The position numbers and the translations under genes were made by a program. Source: SIG575 sp045534165 (lineage in GTDB: Bacteria > Bacillota > Clostridia > Oscillospirales > Acutalibacteraceae). Taken from it: a stretch of DNA of 35,054 nucleotides. Numbering within the stretch: position 1 is the stretch's first letter; every line of letters begins with the position of its first letter. The stretch spans positions 1 to 35,054 of the forward strand of contig JAZSJD010000026.1 of assembly GCA_045534165.1 (NCBI GenBank), given 5' to 3'. Of this stretch, positions 8,280 through 16,917 are shown one piece after another. Under the pieces are notes generated by a model that saw only the letters and a program-made list of their open reading frames with translations, searched no databases and was not told where the DNA came from.

Positions 8280-9713
8280 GTGAAATTATCACAGCTTTTA
8301 GCAAGACTCGAAACAAAAGGAAATTACACAGATTGTGAAATTTCATCGATAACAGATAAATTTGACAGCATTAATCCCGGTGATGTGTTTGTCTGCATTA
8401 AAGGCAACCGTTTTGATGCACATACAGTTGCAGTACGTGCCATTGAAGAAAAAGGTGCGTCTGCAGTTGTTGTGGAACACGAAACAGGTGCAAAAAATGA
8501 AGTTATAGTTGAAAATTCAAGAAAAGCATATTCTTTTATGTGTTCAGAATATTTCTCACGTCCTACTGATAGCCTTAAAATGATAGGTATTACAGGTACG
8601 AACGGAAAAACAACAATTTCGTTTCTTATAAAGCACATTCTTGAAAATGCCGGAATAAAATGCGGACTTTTAGGTACGGTTGTCAACCTTGTAGGTGATA
8701 AGGAAAGGCCATCAAGTCTGACAACTCCCGACCCCCTTGAAATGCAGCAGCTTTTCAGAGAAATGGTCGAAGATGGCTGCGGATGCTGTATTATGGAGGT
8801 TTCTTCTCAGGCTCTCAGTCAGCAGAGGGTTGCTCCTATCACTTTTGATTTAGGTGTTTTTACAAACCTGACTCAGGACCATCTTGATTATCACGGAACA
8901 ATGGAAAACTATAAAGAAGCAAAACACCTTCTTTTTGAAAACAGCAAAAAAGTTATTATCAATGACGATGACGATGCTGCAGAATATATGAAATCAGGTG
9001 TTGATGCAGAAATTATCACATATTCAATGAGAAAAAATGTTTCTGATTTCACAGCAAAAAACCCTATTCTCAATGATAAATACGTAGCTTATGAATTTGT
9101 AGGAAATTCAACTATTTCAAGAATTAAATTGAACATTCCCGGTGAATTTTCTATTTATAATTCAATGGCAGCAGCTGTTGTGGCGAAGGAAATGGGCGTA
9201 GGTATGGATGAAATACGTAAAAGCCTTTCTACCACAACAGGTGTAAAAGGAAGAATGGAAACAGTTGATGTCAATACACCTTACACAGTTATTATTGACT
9301 ATGCACATTCTCCTGACGGACTTATAAATGTTCTCAATTCATTGAGAAAAGTTTACAGCAAAAAAATTATTACAGTTTTCGGTTGCGGTGGCGATAGAGA
9401 TAAGACAAAACGTCCCATTATGGGTGAAATTGTGGGAAGAATGTCTGATGTTGCAGTTGTTACTTCAGATAATCCCAGAACAGAAGACCCACAGCAGATA
9501 ATTGATGATATTCTTGCAGGTATGGAAAAATGCAAAGCTAAAGTCTATGTGGAAGCAGACAGAACTAAAGCAATAGAAAAAGCTTTGTCAATTGCAAAAA
9601 ATGAAGATGTGGTGCTCCTTGCAGGTAAAGGTCACGAAACATATCAGATTTTAAACAGCGGAAAAATTCACTATGATGAACGTGAAATTGTAAAAGAAAT
9701 ACTTCAGAGTTAA
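8280..9713 (+). CDS. murE: UDP-N-acetylmuramoyl-tripeptide synthetase MurE
   Basis: The 477-residue cytoplasmic ligase adds the third amino acid to UDP-MurNAc-L-Ala-D-Glu. The ATP P-loop GTNGKTT is at residues 106-112, with TTPDPLE, MEVSSQAL and NLTQDHLDYHGT downstream. The specificity motif DNPR (397-400) is the meso-diaminopimelate signature, so the cell wall is predicted to be mDAP-type rather than L-lysine-type. The start is a GTG at 8280, preceded by AGAGGTGAG. Another GTG at 8271 sits inside that ribosome binding site and was rejected. The gene follows the PBP by 16 nt and precedes murF by 14 nt. Confidence 0.96.
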   Translation: MKLSQLLARLETKGNYTDCEISSITDKFDSINPGDVFVCIKGNRFDAHTVAVRAIEEKGASAVVVEHETGAKNEVIVENSRKAYSFMCSEYFSRPTDSLKMIGITGTNGKTTISFLIKHILENAGIKCGLLGTVVNLVGDKERPSSLTTPDPLEMQQLFREMVEDGCGCCIMEVSSQALSQQRVAPITFDLGVFTNLTQDHLDYHGTMENYKEAKHLLFENSKKVIINDDDDAAEYMKSGVDAEIITYSMRKNVSDFTAKNPILNDKYVAYEFVGNSTISRIKLNIPGEFSIYNSMAAAVVAKEMGVGMDEIRKSLSTTTGVKGRMETVDVNTPYTVIIDYAHSPDGLINVLNSLRKVYSKKIITVFGCGGDRDKTKRPIMGEIVGRMSDVAVVTSDNPRTEDPQQIIDDILAGMEKCKAKVYVEADRTKAIEKALSIAKNEDVVLLAGKGHETYQILNSGKIHYDEREIVKEILQS

Positions 9714-9727
9714 AGGATGTATATTTT

Positions 9728-11086
9728 ATGCAGAAAATTTCACTCAAGGAAATTGCATCAGCAGTTGGCGGAGAACTGAAAGGTGAAGACAAAATCATCT
9801 CTTCCGTCAGCACAGATACACGAACTATCGAAGAAAATTCACTTTTTGTATGCATAAAAGGTGAAAACTTCAATGGTCATGCATTTGCAGAAAAAGCTTG
9901 TCAGAGCGGTGCAGTGTGTGTTCTTGCAGAAGAAGAGGTTGAATGTAACTGTTCAGTAATTTATGTTAAGTCAACAAGACTTGCACAACTTGCTTTGGCA
10001 GGATATTACAGAGAAAAATTTAACATACCTGTTGTCGGGATAACAGGTAGCGTAGGTAAAACCACAACAAAGGAAATGATTTCCTGCGTGATGGAAGAAA
10101 AATATCCCACATTGAAAACCGAAGGCAATTTCAATAACGATATAGGTGTGCCGAGAATGATTTTCAGACTTGATGAGAGTTATTCTGCTGCTGTTTTAGA
10201 AATGGGTATGAGTAATTTACGTGAAATTTCCGTTCTTACAAAAGCAGTGAAACCTACTTGTTCAGTAATAAGTAACATTGGTGTTTCTCATATTGAAAAT
10301 TTAGGTTCACGTGAAAATATCCTTAAAGCTAAACTTGAAATTCTTGAAGGAATGGAAAAAAATTCTGTCCTTTTTATTAATGGCGATGATGATATGTTAA
10401 GCACTGTTGAAAATAAGGATTTCAGAATAGTAAAATATGGTATCAAGGCAGAAAACCTTGATTTTTATGCCGAAAACATACAGTCAGACAGTGAAAAAAC
10501 ATGGTTTGATATTGTTTCAGGCGATATAAAACAGAATATAACAATCCCTTGTGTGGGAATACATAATGTATATAATGCACTTGCAGCTTTTGCAGTGGGT
10601 ACTTATCACAACATTTCACCCCAAAAATGTGCTTTGGCACTTTCTAAATATGTACCGTCCGGTATGAGACAGAAAATTGTCAGAAAAAATGATATAATAT
10701 TCATTGAAGATTGTTATAATGCAAGTCCTGATTCACAAAAGGCATCGATGAATGCATTGATGTCAATTGAAGGTAAACGTCATATCGCAGTTATCGGCGA
10801 TATGCTGGAGCTTGGTTCATATAGTGAAAAAGCTCACAGAGACGTAGGTCTTTATGCATCAGAAAAGAAAGTTGATATGCTTTTCACTTACGGAAAAGAA
10901 TCTGAATTTTCTGCTGACAGTGCAAAAAAAGCAGGGCTTGAAAAAGTTTACATATTTTCTGATAAAGAAGAATTGGCAAAAGCTCTTCTTGAAACTTTGT
11001 GTGACGGAGATGTTATTTCGTTCAAAGCAAGCCGTGGTATGAGGCTTGAGGAAGTTATAAAAATGATTTATGAAGGAATGAATTAA
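9728..11086 (+). CDS. murF: UDP-N-acetylmuramoyl-tripeptide-D-alanyl-D-alanine ligase MurF
   Basis: The 452-residue ligase adds D-Ala-D-Ala to the UDP-MurNAc-tripeptide, completing the cytoplasmic pentapeptide precursor. It has the N-terminal substrate domain (SVSTDTRTIEENSLFVCIKGENFNGHAF), the P-loop GITGSVGKTTTKE, TEGNFNNDIGVP, EMGMS, and the C-terminal DCYNASPDS motif characteristic of MurF. AAAGGATG lies eight nt before the ATG. mraY begins two nt after its stop, so mraY translation is probably coupled, with its ribosome binding site (GAAGGA) inside the murF end. Confidence 0.96.
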   Translation: MQKISLKEIASAVGGELKGEDKIISSVSTDTRTIEENSLFVCIKGENFNGHAFAEKACQSGAVCVLAEEEVECNCSVIYVKSTRLAQLALAGYYREKFNIPVVGITGSVGKTTTKEMISCVMEEKYPTLKTEGNFNNDIGVPRMIFRLDESYSAAVLEMGMSNLREISVLTKAVKPTCSVISNIGVSHIENLGSRENILKAKLEILEGMEKNSVLFINGDDDMLSTVENKDFRIVKYGIKAENLDFYAENIQSDSEKTWFDIVSGDIKQNITIPCVGIHNVYNALAAFAVGTYHNISPQKCALALSKYVPSGMRQKIVRKNDIIFIEDCYNASPDSQKASMNALMSIEGKRHIAVIGDMLELGSYSEKAHRDVGLYASEKKVDMLFTYGKESEFSADSAKKAGLEKVYIFSDKEELAKALLETLCDGDVISFKASRGMRLEEVIKMIYEGMN

Positions 11087-11087
11087 A

Positions 11088-12113
11088 ATGGAAATTGGTT
11101 TTATGGTATTGGCAGGCATAATTGCTTTTGCGGTTACAACAGTTCTTGGCTTTGTTATGATTCCTTGGCTTCATAAGCTTAAATTCGGTCAGACAATCCT
11201 TGATATCGGACCTAAATGGCATAAAAACAAGCAGGGCACTCCCACAATGGGCGGCATTATGTTTATCATTGCAACAGTTGCATCAATCATAGTTGTTTTT
11301 GTAACGTCAAAGCTGATGGGTTATGATTTGATTGCAGGTGCAAACGAACTTGAAAAATCAGCTTTTTATACCCGCTTCTGGGCAGGTCTTATAATGGCTT
11401 TAGGTTTTGCCCTTGTAGGTTTTCTTGATGACTATATCAAGGTTGTTAAAAAGAGAAATTTAGGTCTTACAATTATCCAGAAAACAGTGATTCAGCTTTT
11501 ACTTTGTTTTGGCTATCTTCTGAGCATGTATATGACAGGCGACCATACAATGTTTGTTCCTTTTATTGGTCCTGTTGATATGGGATGGTTCTACTTTATT
11601 TTTGGTGTTTGTGTAATTTACGGTGCAATCAATGCAGTTAATTTCACAGATGGTATTGATGGTCTTTGTTCTTCAGTAACAGTAACAGCAGCAGTTGCAT
11701 TTATTGTTATTGCGTTTATGAGAAAAAATATGGGCGCAAGCCTTTTGTCAAGTGCTTTAATGGGTGGCTGTGCAGGTTTCCTTGTATGGAACCATAACCC
11801 GGCAAAGGTATTTATGGGCGATACAGGCTCAATGTTCCTTGGTGGTATGGTAGTTGCCATCGCATATGCACTTGAATGTCCGCTTATTCTTTTGCTTACA
11901 GGTATCGTTTACGTTATCGAAGCAATGAGCGACGTTATTCAGATCGGTTATTTCAAATTAACTCACGGAAAAAGAATTTTCAAAATGGCACCTATTCATC
12001 ACCATTTTGAAATGTCCGGTTGGAACGAGAAAAAAATAGTTGCAGTGTTCAGCATCGTTAATGCTTTAGGTGGCCTGGCAGCAGCACTTATAATGTATTT
12101 CGGCGATAAATAA
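11088..12113 (+). CDS. mraY: Phospho-N-acetylmuramoyl-pentapeptide transferase MraY
   Basis: The 341-residue polytopic enzyme transfers phospho-MurNAc-pentapeptide to undecaprenyl phosphate, forming lipid I. Signature segments are TPTMGG, FLDDYIK (catalytic acidic pair), AVNFTDGIDGL, FMGDTGSMFLG and the APIHHHFE loop. About ten membrane helices are visible. The length is close to typical. In most relatives murD follows mraY; here a 39-nt gap leads straight to ftsW. Confidence 0.97.
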   Translation: MEIGFMVLAGIIAFAVTTVLGFVMIPWLHKLKFGQTILDIGPKWHKNKQGTPTMGGIMFIIATVASIIVVFVTSKLMGYDLIAGANELEKSAFYTRFWAGLIMALGFALVGFLDDYIKVVKKRNLGLTIIQKTVIQLLLCFGYLLSMYMTGDHTMFVPFIGPVDMGWFYFIFGVCVIYGAINAVNFTDGIDGLCSSVTVTAAVAFIVIAFMRKNMGASLLSSALMGGCAGFLVWNHNPAKVFMGDTGSMFLGGMVVAIAYALECPLILLLTGIVYVIEAMSDVIQIGYFKLTHGKRIFKMAPIHHHFEMSGWNEKKIVAVFSIVNALGGLAAALIMYFGDK

Positions 12114-12152
12114 TCTTTAAATAAACTTTTACATAACAGGGGAGGCGGAAAA

Positions 12153-13391
12153 ATGAATAATAGAAATCATAACGCAGGAAGAGCTTCCTCCGTTGTTAGT
12201 AAAAATGAAAGCAGTCTTAAAGTTCTTTTCTTTGGTCATAGCACAGGTAAGGGTTGGAAACAGTATGTAGCTTACGGAAGAATAGATACTATTTTCCTGA
12301 TTCTTGTTATGTACCTTGTGGTTATAGGTACTGTAATGATGTTTTCGGCAGGTTACGTGAAAGCTGAAAATGAAACAGGTGATCCGTTAAGCTTTTTGAA
12401 AAAACAAATCCTTTTCCTGGGAATAGGCATACCGCTGATGTTGTTTTTCTCAAAAGTCAAACCTGATATTTACAAAAGATATGCAGTAACAATTTATACA
12501 GTGGCGGTTATTCTGTTGATTATCGTTCTGTTTTTCCATACAACGGTGCAAAGTGCTGAAGGTGATGATTATAAACGTTGGATTCCTTTGGGACCAATAA
12601 CTTTCCAGCCCTCGGACTTCGCAAAGATAGCATTGGTTATTTTGCTGGCGACCATAATGGATAACCACAAAAAAAGACTTGAAACAGATTGGAAAGCAAT
12701 TTTGCCTCTTATGGGAATTGTAATCTTTACTGCAATTCTTGTTGTTCTTGAAAAACACTTCTCTGCAACATTCCTTCTGCTTGCAATCGGTGTTTTTATG
12801 ATTTATCTCGGTGGCGGAAAACAATGGGTTTTCATTGTGGGTATAATTATCGGTGTTGTAGGCATTGTTTTCCTTGTAGCAAATATGGATATTTTCCCTG
12901 AATATGTTCAATCACGTCTTAAAGGTTGGCTTGACAGAGATTTTGACCCGTTAGGAAAAAGATGGCAGACAAACCAGTCTCTTTATGCAATCGGTTCAGG
13001 TGGTTTGTTCGGATTAGGTCTCGGCAATTCAAAACAGAAACACCTTTATCTTCCTGAGCCTCATAATGATTTCATTTTCTCAGTTATATGTGAGGAATTA
13101 GGATATATCAGAACAATTCTGTTTGTTATCATTCCCTTTGCATTACTTGTTCTCAGAGGTTTCCAGATAGCAATGAAACTTAAAAACCACTATGCATCAT
13201 TACTTGTAATGGGCATAATGGTTCAGGTAGGAATACAGGCAATTTTCAATATAGGTGTTGTTACAGGTATGCTTCCTAATACCGGTATCAGCCTTCCGTT
13301 TTTCAGTTATGGCGGTACGGCATACGTAATGCTGCTGAGCGAAATGGGAATGGTACTTGCCGCGTCAAGAGAGTTAAAGAAAAGGATATGA
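12153..13391 (+). CDS. ftsW: Septal peptidoglycan polymerase FtsW (SEDS family)
   Basis: The 412-residue SEDS glycosyltransferase polymerises lipid II at the septum together with its class B PBP, here probably the PASTA-type PBP upstream. About ten membrane helices follow a hydrophilic N-terminal extension of about 45 residues. Motifs include RWIPLGPITFQPSDFAKIA, EKHFSATFLL, QSLYAIGSGGLFGLGLG, LPEPHNDFIFSVICEELG and PFFSYGGTA, all typical of FtsW/SpoVE. A strong GGGGAGG ribosome binding site precedes the ATG. FtsW and SpoVE cannot be separated by sequence alone; cluster position favours FtsW. Confidence 0.93.
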   Translation: MNNRNHNAGRASSVVSKNESSLKVLFFGHSTGKGWKQYVAYGRIDTIFLILVMYLVVIGTVMMFSAGYVKAENETGDPLSFLKKQILFLGIGIPLMLFFSKVKPDIYKRYAVTIYTVAVILLIIVLFFHTTVQSAEGDDYKRWIPLGPITFQPSDFAKIALVILLATIMDNHKKRLETDWKAILPLMGIVIFTAILVVLEKHFSATFLLLAIGVFMIYLGGGKQWVFIVGIIIGVVGIVFLVANMDIFPEYVQSRLKGWLDRDFDPLGKRWQTNQSLYAIGSGGLFGLGLGNSKQKHLYLPEPHNDFIFSVICEELGYIRTILFVIIPFALLVLRGFQIAMKLKNHYASLLVMGIMVQVGIQAIFNIGVVTGMLPNTGISLPFFSYGGTAYVMLLSEMGMVLAASRELKKRI

Positions 13392-13395
13392 TTTT

Positions 13396-14520
13396 ATGCT
13401 GAATAATAAAAAAATTGTTTTCACAACAGGTGGCACAGGCGGTCACATTAATCCGGCACTTGCTGTTGCAGGTGAAATCAGAAAAAAATATCCGAAAGCA
13501 GAAATCCTTTTCATAGGAACATCTGACAGATTGGAAACAAAACTTGTTCCGGATGCAGGTTTTGAACTTAAAACAGTTGAGATGAGCGGTTTTCAGAGAA
13601 AACCGAGCTTTGAAAATTTAAAAAGAAATCTTTTGACTGTAAAACGTCTTATGACAGTTACAGGAAAAGTTAAAAAGATATTTGCATCTTTCAACCCTGA
13701 TATTGTAATCGGATTTGGCGGCTATGTAAGTGGCCCTGTTGTAAGAACAGCCGCAAAAATGTCAATTCCTACAATCATTCATGAGCAGAATGCATTCCCC
13801 GGTGTAACAAACAAAACTCTTGCAAAAATGGTTGACAGAGTTATGCTTACAGCACCTGAGGCAGAAAAATATATGCAGCCTAAAAATCCCGTAACAGTAA
13901 CAGGTCTTCCCGTAAGACAGGAAATTGTTGATGCTGACAGAGAAATTTCAAGAGCTGAATTAGGTCTTGATAACAGACCCTTGATTCTTTCAATGGGTGG
14001 CAGCTTAGGTGCAAGAACAATTAATGAAGCAATGGTAGAAGTAATAGCAAAACTTCAGCCTGAACATAAATTTACATTTATTCATGCAACCGGCAAATTC
14101 GGTACATGGGTTCCTGATAAACTCAAAGAAAAAGGTGTAGATTTAGACGATAAAGATATTGACATAAGAGAATATATCAATGATATGTCTGTATGTATGT
14201 CTGCTGCTGATGTAATTATCGGTCGTTCAGGTGCAAGCACGCTCAGTGAACTTCAGGCAACAGGCAGCGCATCAATTCTTATTCCTTCACCCAATGTTAC
14301 TGAAAATCATCAATATCACAATGCAATGGCACTTGTCAATAAAGGCGCAGCTGCAATTATTGAAGAAAAAGATTTAACAGGTGAAACACTCACTAACACA
14401 CTTCTTGAACTTCTGAGTGATGAAAACAAACTTGCTTCAATGAGAAAAAATGCTAAAGATATGGCGATTCTCGATGCAACAGAAAGAATTATCAGAATTG
14501 TTGAAGAAACAATAAAATAA
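13396..14520 (+). CDS. murG: UDP-GlcNAc:lipid I N-acetylglucosaminyltransferase MurG
   Basis: The 374-residue peripheral membrane GT28 enzyme converts lipid I to lipid II. The G-loops TGGTGGHINPALA (near residue 10) and GFGGYVSGP are present, as are HEQNAFPG, GGSLGARTINEA and IGRSGASTLSEL, where UDP-GlcNAc binds. It follows ftsW by 4 nt; AAAGGA inside the ftsW end is the ribosome binding site. The length is normal. Confidence 0.96.
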   Translation: MLNNKKIVFTTGGTGGHINPALAVAGEIRKKYPKAEILFIGTSDRLETKLVPDAGFELKTVEMSGFQRKPSFENLKRNLLTVKRLMTVTGKVKKIFASFNPDIVIGFGGYVSGPVVRTAAKMSIPTIIHEQNAFPGVTNKTLAKMVDRVMLTAPEAEKYMQPKNPVTVTGLPVRQEIVDADREISRAELGLDNRPLILSMGGSLGARTINEAMVEVIAKLQPEHKFTFIHATGKFGTWVPDKLKEKGVDLDDKDIDIREYINDMSVCMSAADVIIGRSGASTLSELQATGSASILIPSPNVTENHQYHNAMALVNKGAAAIIEEKDLTGETLTNTLLELLSDENKLASMRKNAKDMAILDATERIIRIVEETIK

Positions 14521-14524
14521 AAAA

Positions 14525-14553
14525 TTAACACTTTTCCCCCTCAGACATATTAT
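14525..14553 (+). promoter_or_regulatory. Candidate internal promoter before murA
   Basis: TTAACA (14525-14530) and TATTAT (14548-14553) with a 17-bp spacer lie in the 65-nt gap between murG and murA. This could provide extra transcription of murA-ftsQ. Confidence 0.5.
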
Positions 14554-14585
14554 AGATTGAGTTTTAATTGTCGGAGGGATAAAGT

Positions 14586-15845
14586 GTGGAAAAATTGGTT
14601 ATTGACGGAAAAGAGAAGTTGATGGGCGAAATAAAGGTGCAGGGGTCAAAAAACAGTACTTTGCCCATAATTGCCGCATCAATACTTTGTGATGAAAAAA
14701 TCATTTTACATAATTGTCCTGACCTTACCGATATCAAAGCAGCAATAAATATCCTTAAATCTTTAGGCTGCAAAGTAATTAAGGAAAACAGCACGTTAAT
14801 AATCGATTCTGCAAATATTATTTCTTCTGTAATTTCAGAAACACTTATGCATGAAATGCGCTCATCAATTGTTTTTCTCGGTGCGTTGCTTTCACGTAAG
14901 GGCAAAGCAAAGATGTCTATGCCGGGAGGCTGCGAAATAGGCGTAAGACCTATTGATTTACATCTGAAAGCTCTGAGAGAATTGGGTGTTGAAATTGTTG
15001 AAGAAAACGGCAACTTGTGTTGTCACACTCCGGAAGGTATAACAGGAAAAGAAATAACACTTTCTTTTCCCAGTGTCGGGGCAACAGAAAATGTGATGCT
15101 CGCTGCGTGTATGGGAAAAGGCAGAACAATACTTATAAATGCCGCAAGAGAACCGGAAATCAAAAATCTTGCGGATTTTCTCAGCTTATGCGGAGCAAAA
15201 ATATTTTTTGCAGGAGAGGGAAAAATAGTAATTGACGGTGTGAAAAAACTTCACGGATGTGAATTTTCTGTTATATCAGACAGAATTGTGGCAGCAACTT
15301 ATATGTCAGCAGCTGCAGTAACAGGTGGAGAAATGGATATATTGAATTTCCCTGTTGAAGATATAACACCTGTTTTGCCAATGTTTTATTCAAGCGGTTG
15401 TAAAATTGTTGCAGATGAAAATAATTTACATATTAAAGCACCTCAGAAGCTTAAATCTTTCGGAACAGTAAGGACAATGCCATATCCCGGGTTTCCTACA
15501 GATTTTCAGTCACCTGCAATGGTAATGGCATCGGTTGCAGATGGTATAGGGATTTTTATAGAAACAATTTTTGAAAGCAGATATAAACATGTTCCTCAAC
15601 TTTCCCGTATGGGAGCAAATATCAGCGTTGAGGGTTCGGTGGCAGTGGTGCAGGGTGTCAGAAAACTGAACGGTGCCGATGTTTATGCCCAGGATTTAAG
15701 AGGTGGCGCAGCACTCGTGGTTGCAGGTCTTGCGGCTGAAGGTGTAACAAATATATATAACCTGAAACATATAGACAGAGGATATGAAAAAATAGAGGAA
15801 AATCTGTTCCTTCTGGGAGCAAAAATAAAAAGGGAGGTTAATTGA
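14586..15845 (+). CDS. murA: UDP-N-acetylglucosamine 1-carboxyvinyltransferase MurA
   Basis: The 419-residue enzyme transfers enolpyruvate from PEP to UDP-GlcNAc, the first committed step of peptidoglycan synthesis. Lys22-Asn23 (GSKNSTLP) is the substrate-binding pair. C116 in MPGGCEIGVRPIDLH corresponds to the catalytic cysteine alkylated by fosfomycin, so the enzyme should be fosfomycin-sensitive. The GTG start at 14586 is preceded by TCGGAGGGAT. The stop overlaps the ftsQ start by one base (TGATG), indicating coupled translation. Confidence 0.95.
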   Translation: MEKLVIDGKEKLMGEIKVQGSKNSTLPIIAASILCDEKIILHNCPDLTDIKAAINILKSLGCKVIKENSTLIIDSANIISSVISETLMHEMRSSIVFLGALLSRKGKAKMSMPGGCEIGVRPIDLHLKALRELGVEIVEENGNLCCHTPEGITGKEITLSFPSVGATENVMLAACMGKGRTILINAAREPEIKNLADFLSLCGAKIFFAGEGKIVIDGVKKLHGCEFSVISDRIVAATYMSAAAVTGGEMDILNFPVEDITPVLPMFYSSGCKIVADENNLHIKAPQKLKSFGTVRTMPYPGFPTDFQSPAMVMASVADGIGIFIETIFESRYKHVPQLSRMGANISVEGSVAVVQGVRKLNGADVYAQDLRGGAALVVAGLAAEGVTNIYNLKHIDRGYEKIEENLFLLGAKIKREVN

Positions 15846-16819
15846 TGGCAAGAAAAAACAAAGTTGAAGATACACAGAAAATTATGGGAAACGTTTATGA
15901 TATATCAAGCAAAAAACCTCTCAGAACAACACGTGTAAGACGTGCACCAAGTGAGAATTCGCAATACAAAACAGGCGATAATAAAAGAAAAAAACATTCA
16001 TTAAGCAGAAAAAAACGCAAAAGAATTTTAAGACTTTCACTGTTATCATTGTTTTTGATAGGTGTTATTTTTGCAATAGTAGTTCTGATTTCACATATCT
16101 TTTTTAAAGTGGATACTGTTACTGTGGAATATACAAACAAAGCACATAATTCAAAGCGATATTATACTGATGAAGAAGTTGAGTTGAACAGTTCAATCGA
16201 AAACGGAGATAATCTTCTTTTCTTAGGTTCATCTTCTGTAACAAAGAAGCTTGAAAAGAATTTACCTTATATATCACAGGCAAATATAAAAAAAGATTTT
16301 CCGTCAGGTGTTATAATTGAACTTACAGAATGTAGCAAAGTATACTGTTATAAAACAAAATCAGGTTATTATCTTGCAGATGAAAACGGAAAGTTTCTCG
16401 AAAAAACCACAGCAGAGGATATAAAGAAATACACAGTTGTTGTTTATAAAGAGATAGAAGCCGAAAAAATAGGCGAAGAAATAGTTTTAGGCAAAGATAC
16501 AGATACTATTGTGTCTTATCTTGAACTTATCAGAAAAAGCGGTCTTAAAATAACACATATTGATTTTACAGATATGAATGATGTTTATATGGACTATGAT
16601 AACAGAATAAAAATTCATATCGGAAAAATGTCAGATGAAGAAAACGGAGTTACAGCATGGAAAAAACTTCAACTTGCTAAAAAATCCTTGGATGCTGAAG
16701 ATTCCGTAAACCCGAAACAAAAGGGCACACTTAATATGACAATTTCAAAAAAAGCATATTTTAAGGCAGAATCAGAGGAATTGATTGAAGAAGATACTAC
16801 CGCAACTAAAAAAAATTAA
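15845..16819 (+). CDS. ftsQ: Cell division protein FtsQ/DivIB
   Basis: The 324-residue bitopic divisome protein has a very basic cytoplasmic N-terminus (about 60 residues, many Lys/Arg), one membrane helix at about 62-86, a POTRA domain starting at KVDTVTVEYTNKAHN, and a beta domain (YYLADENGKFLEK). A Lys/Glu-rich tail ends it. It is part of the FtsQ-FtsL-FtsB(DivIC) complex that regulates FtsW/PBP. The ATG at 15845 overlaps the murA stop; GGGAGG eight nt upstream supports it over the TTG at 15842. Sequence similarity in this family is low, so the call relies on topology and position. Confidence 0.88.
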   Translation: MARKNKVEDTQKIMGNVYDISSKKPLRTTRVRRAPSENSQYKTGDNKRKKHSLSRKKRKRILRLSLLSLFLIGVIFAIVVLISHIFFKVDTVTVEYTNKAHNSKRYYTDEEVELNSSIENGDNLLFLGSSSVTKKLEKNLPYISQANIKKDFPSGVIIELTECSKVYCYKTKSGYYLADENGKFLEKTTAEDIKKYTVVVYKEIEAEKIGEEIVLGKDTDTIVSYLELIRKSGLKITHIDFTDMNDVYMDYDNRIKIHIGKMSDEENGVTAWKKLQLAKKSLDAEDSVNPKQKGTLNMTISKKAYFKAESEELIEEDTTATKKN

Positions 16820-16847
16820 AAAGATTAATGTTTTTTGAATTATAAAC

Positions 16848-16876
16848 TTGTAATTTAAGTTTATGTGTGGTAGAAT
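16848..16876 (+). promoter_or_regulatory. Candidate ftsZ promoter
   Basis: TTGTAA (16848-16853), a 17-bp spacer and TAGAAT (16871-16876) lie in the 98-nt gap between ftsQ and ftsZ, about 41 nt before the ATG. Dedicated ftsZ promoters are common in Firmicutes. Confidence 0.6.
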
Positions 16877-16917
16877 ATATAGGAATATTGAATAATTTTC
16901 CATAGGAGGATGTAAAA

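Noticed and set aside
12450..12911. 153-codon frame antisense to ftsW
   Set aside because: Asn/Lys/Cys-rich shadow of a membrane-protein gene with clear conserved ftsW coding on the other strand.
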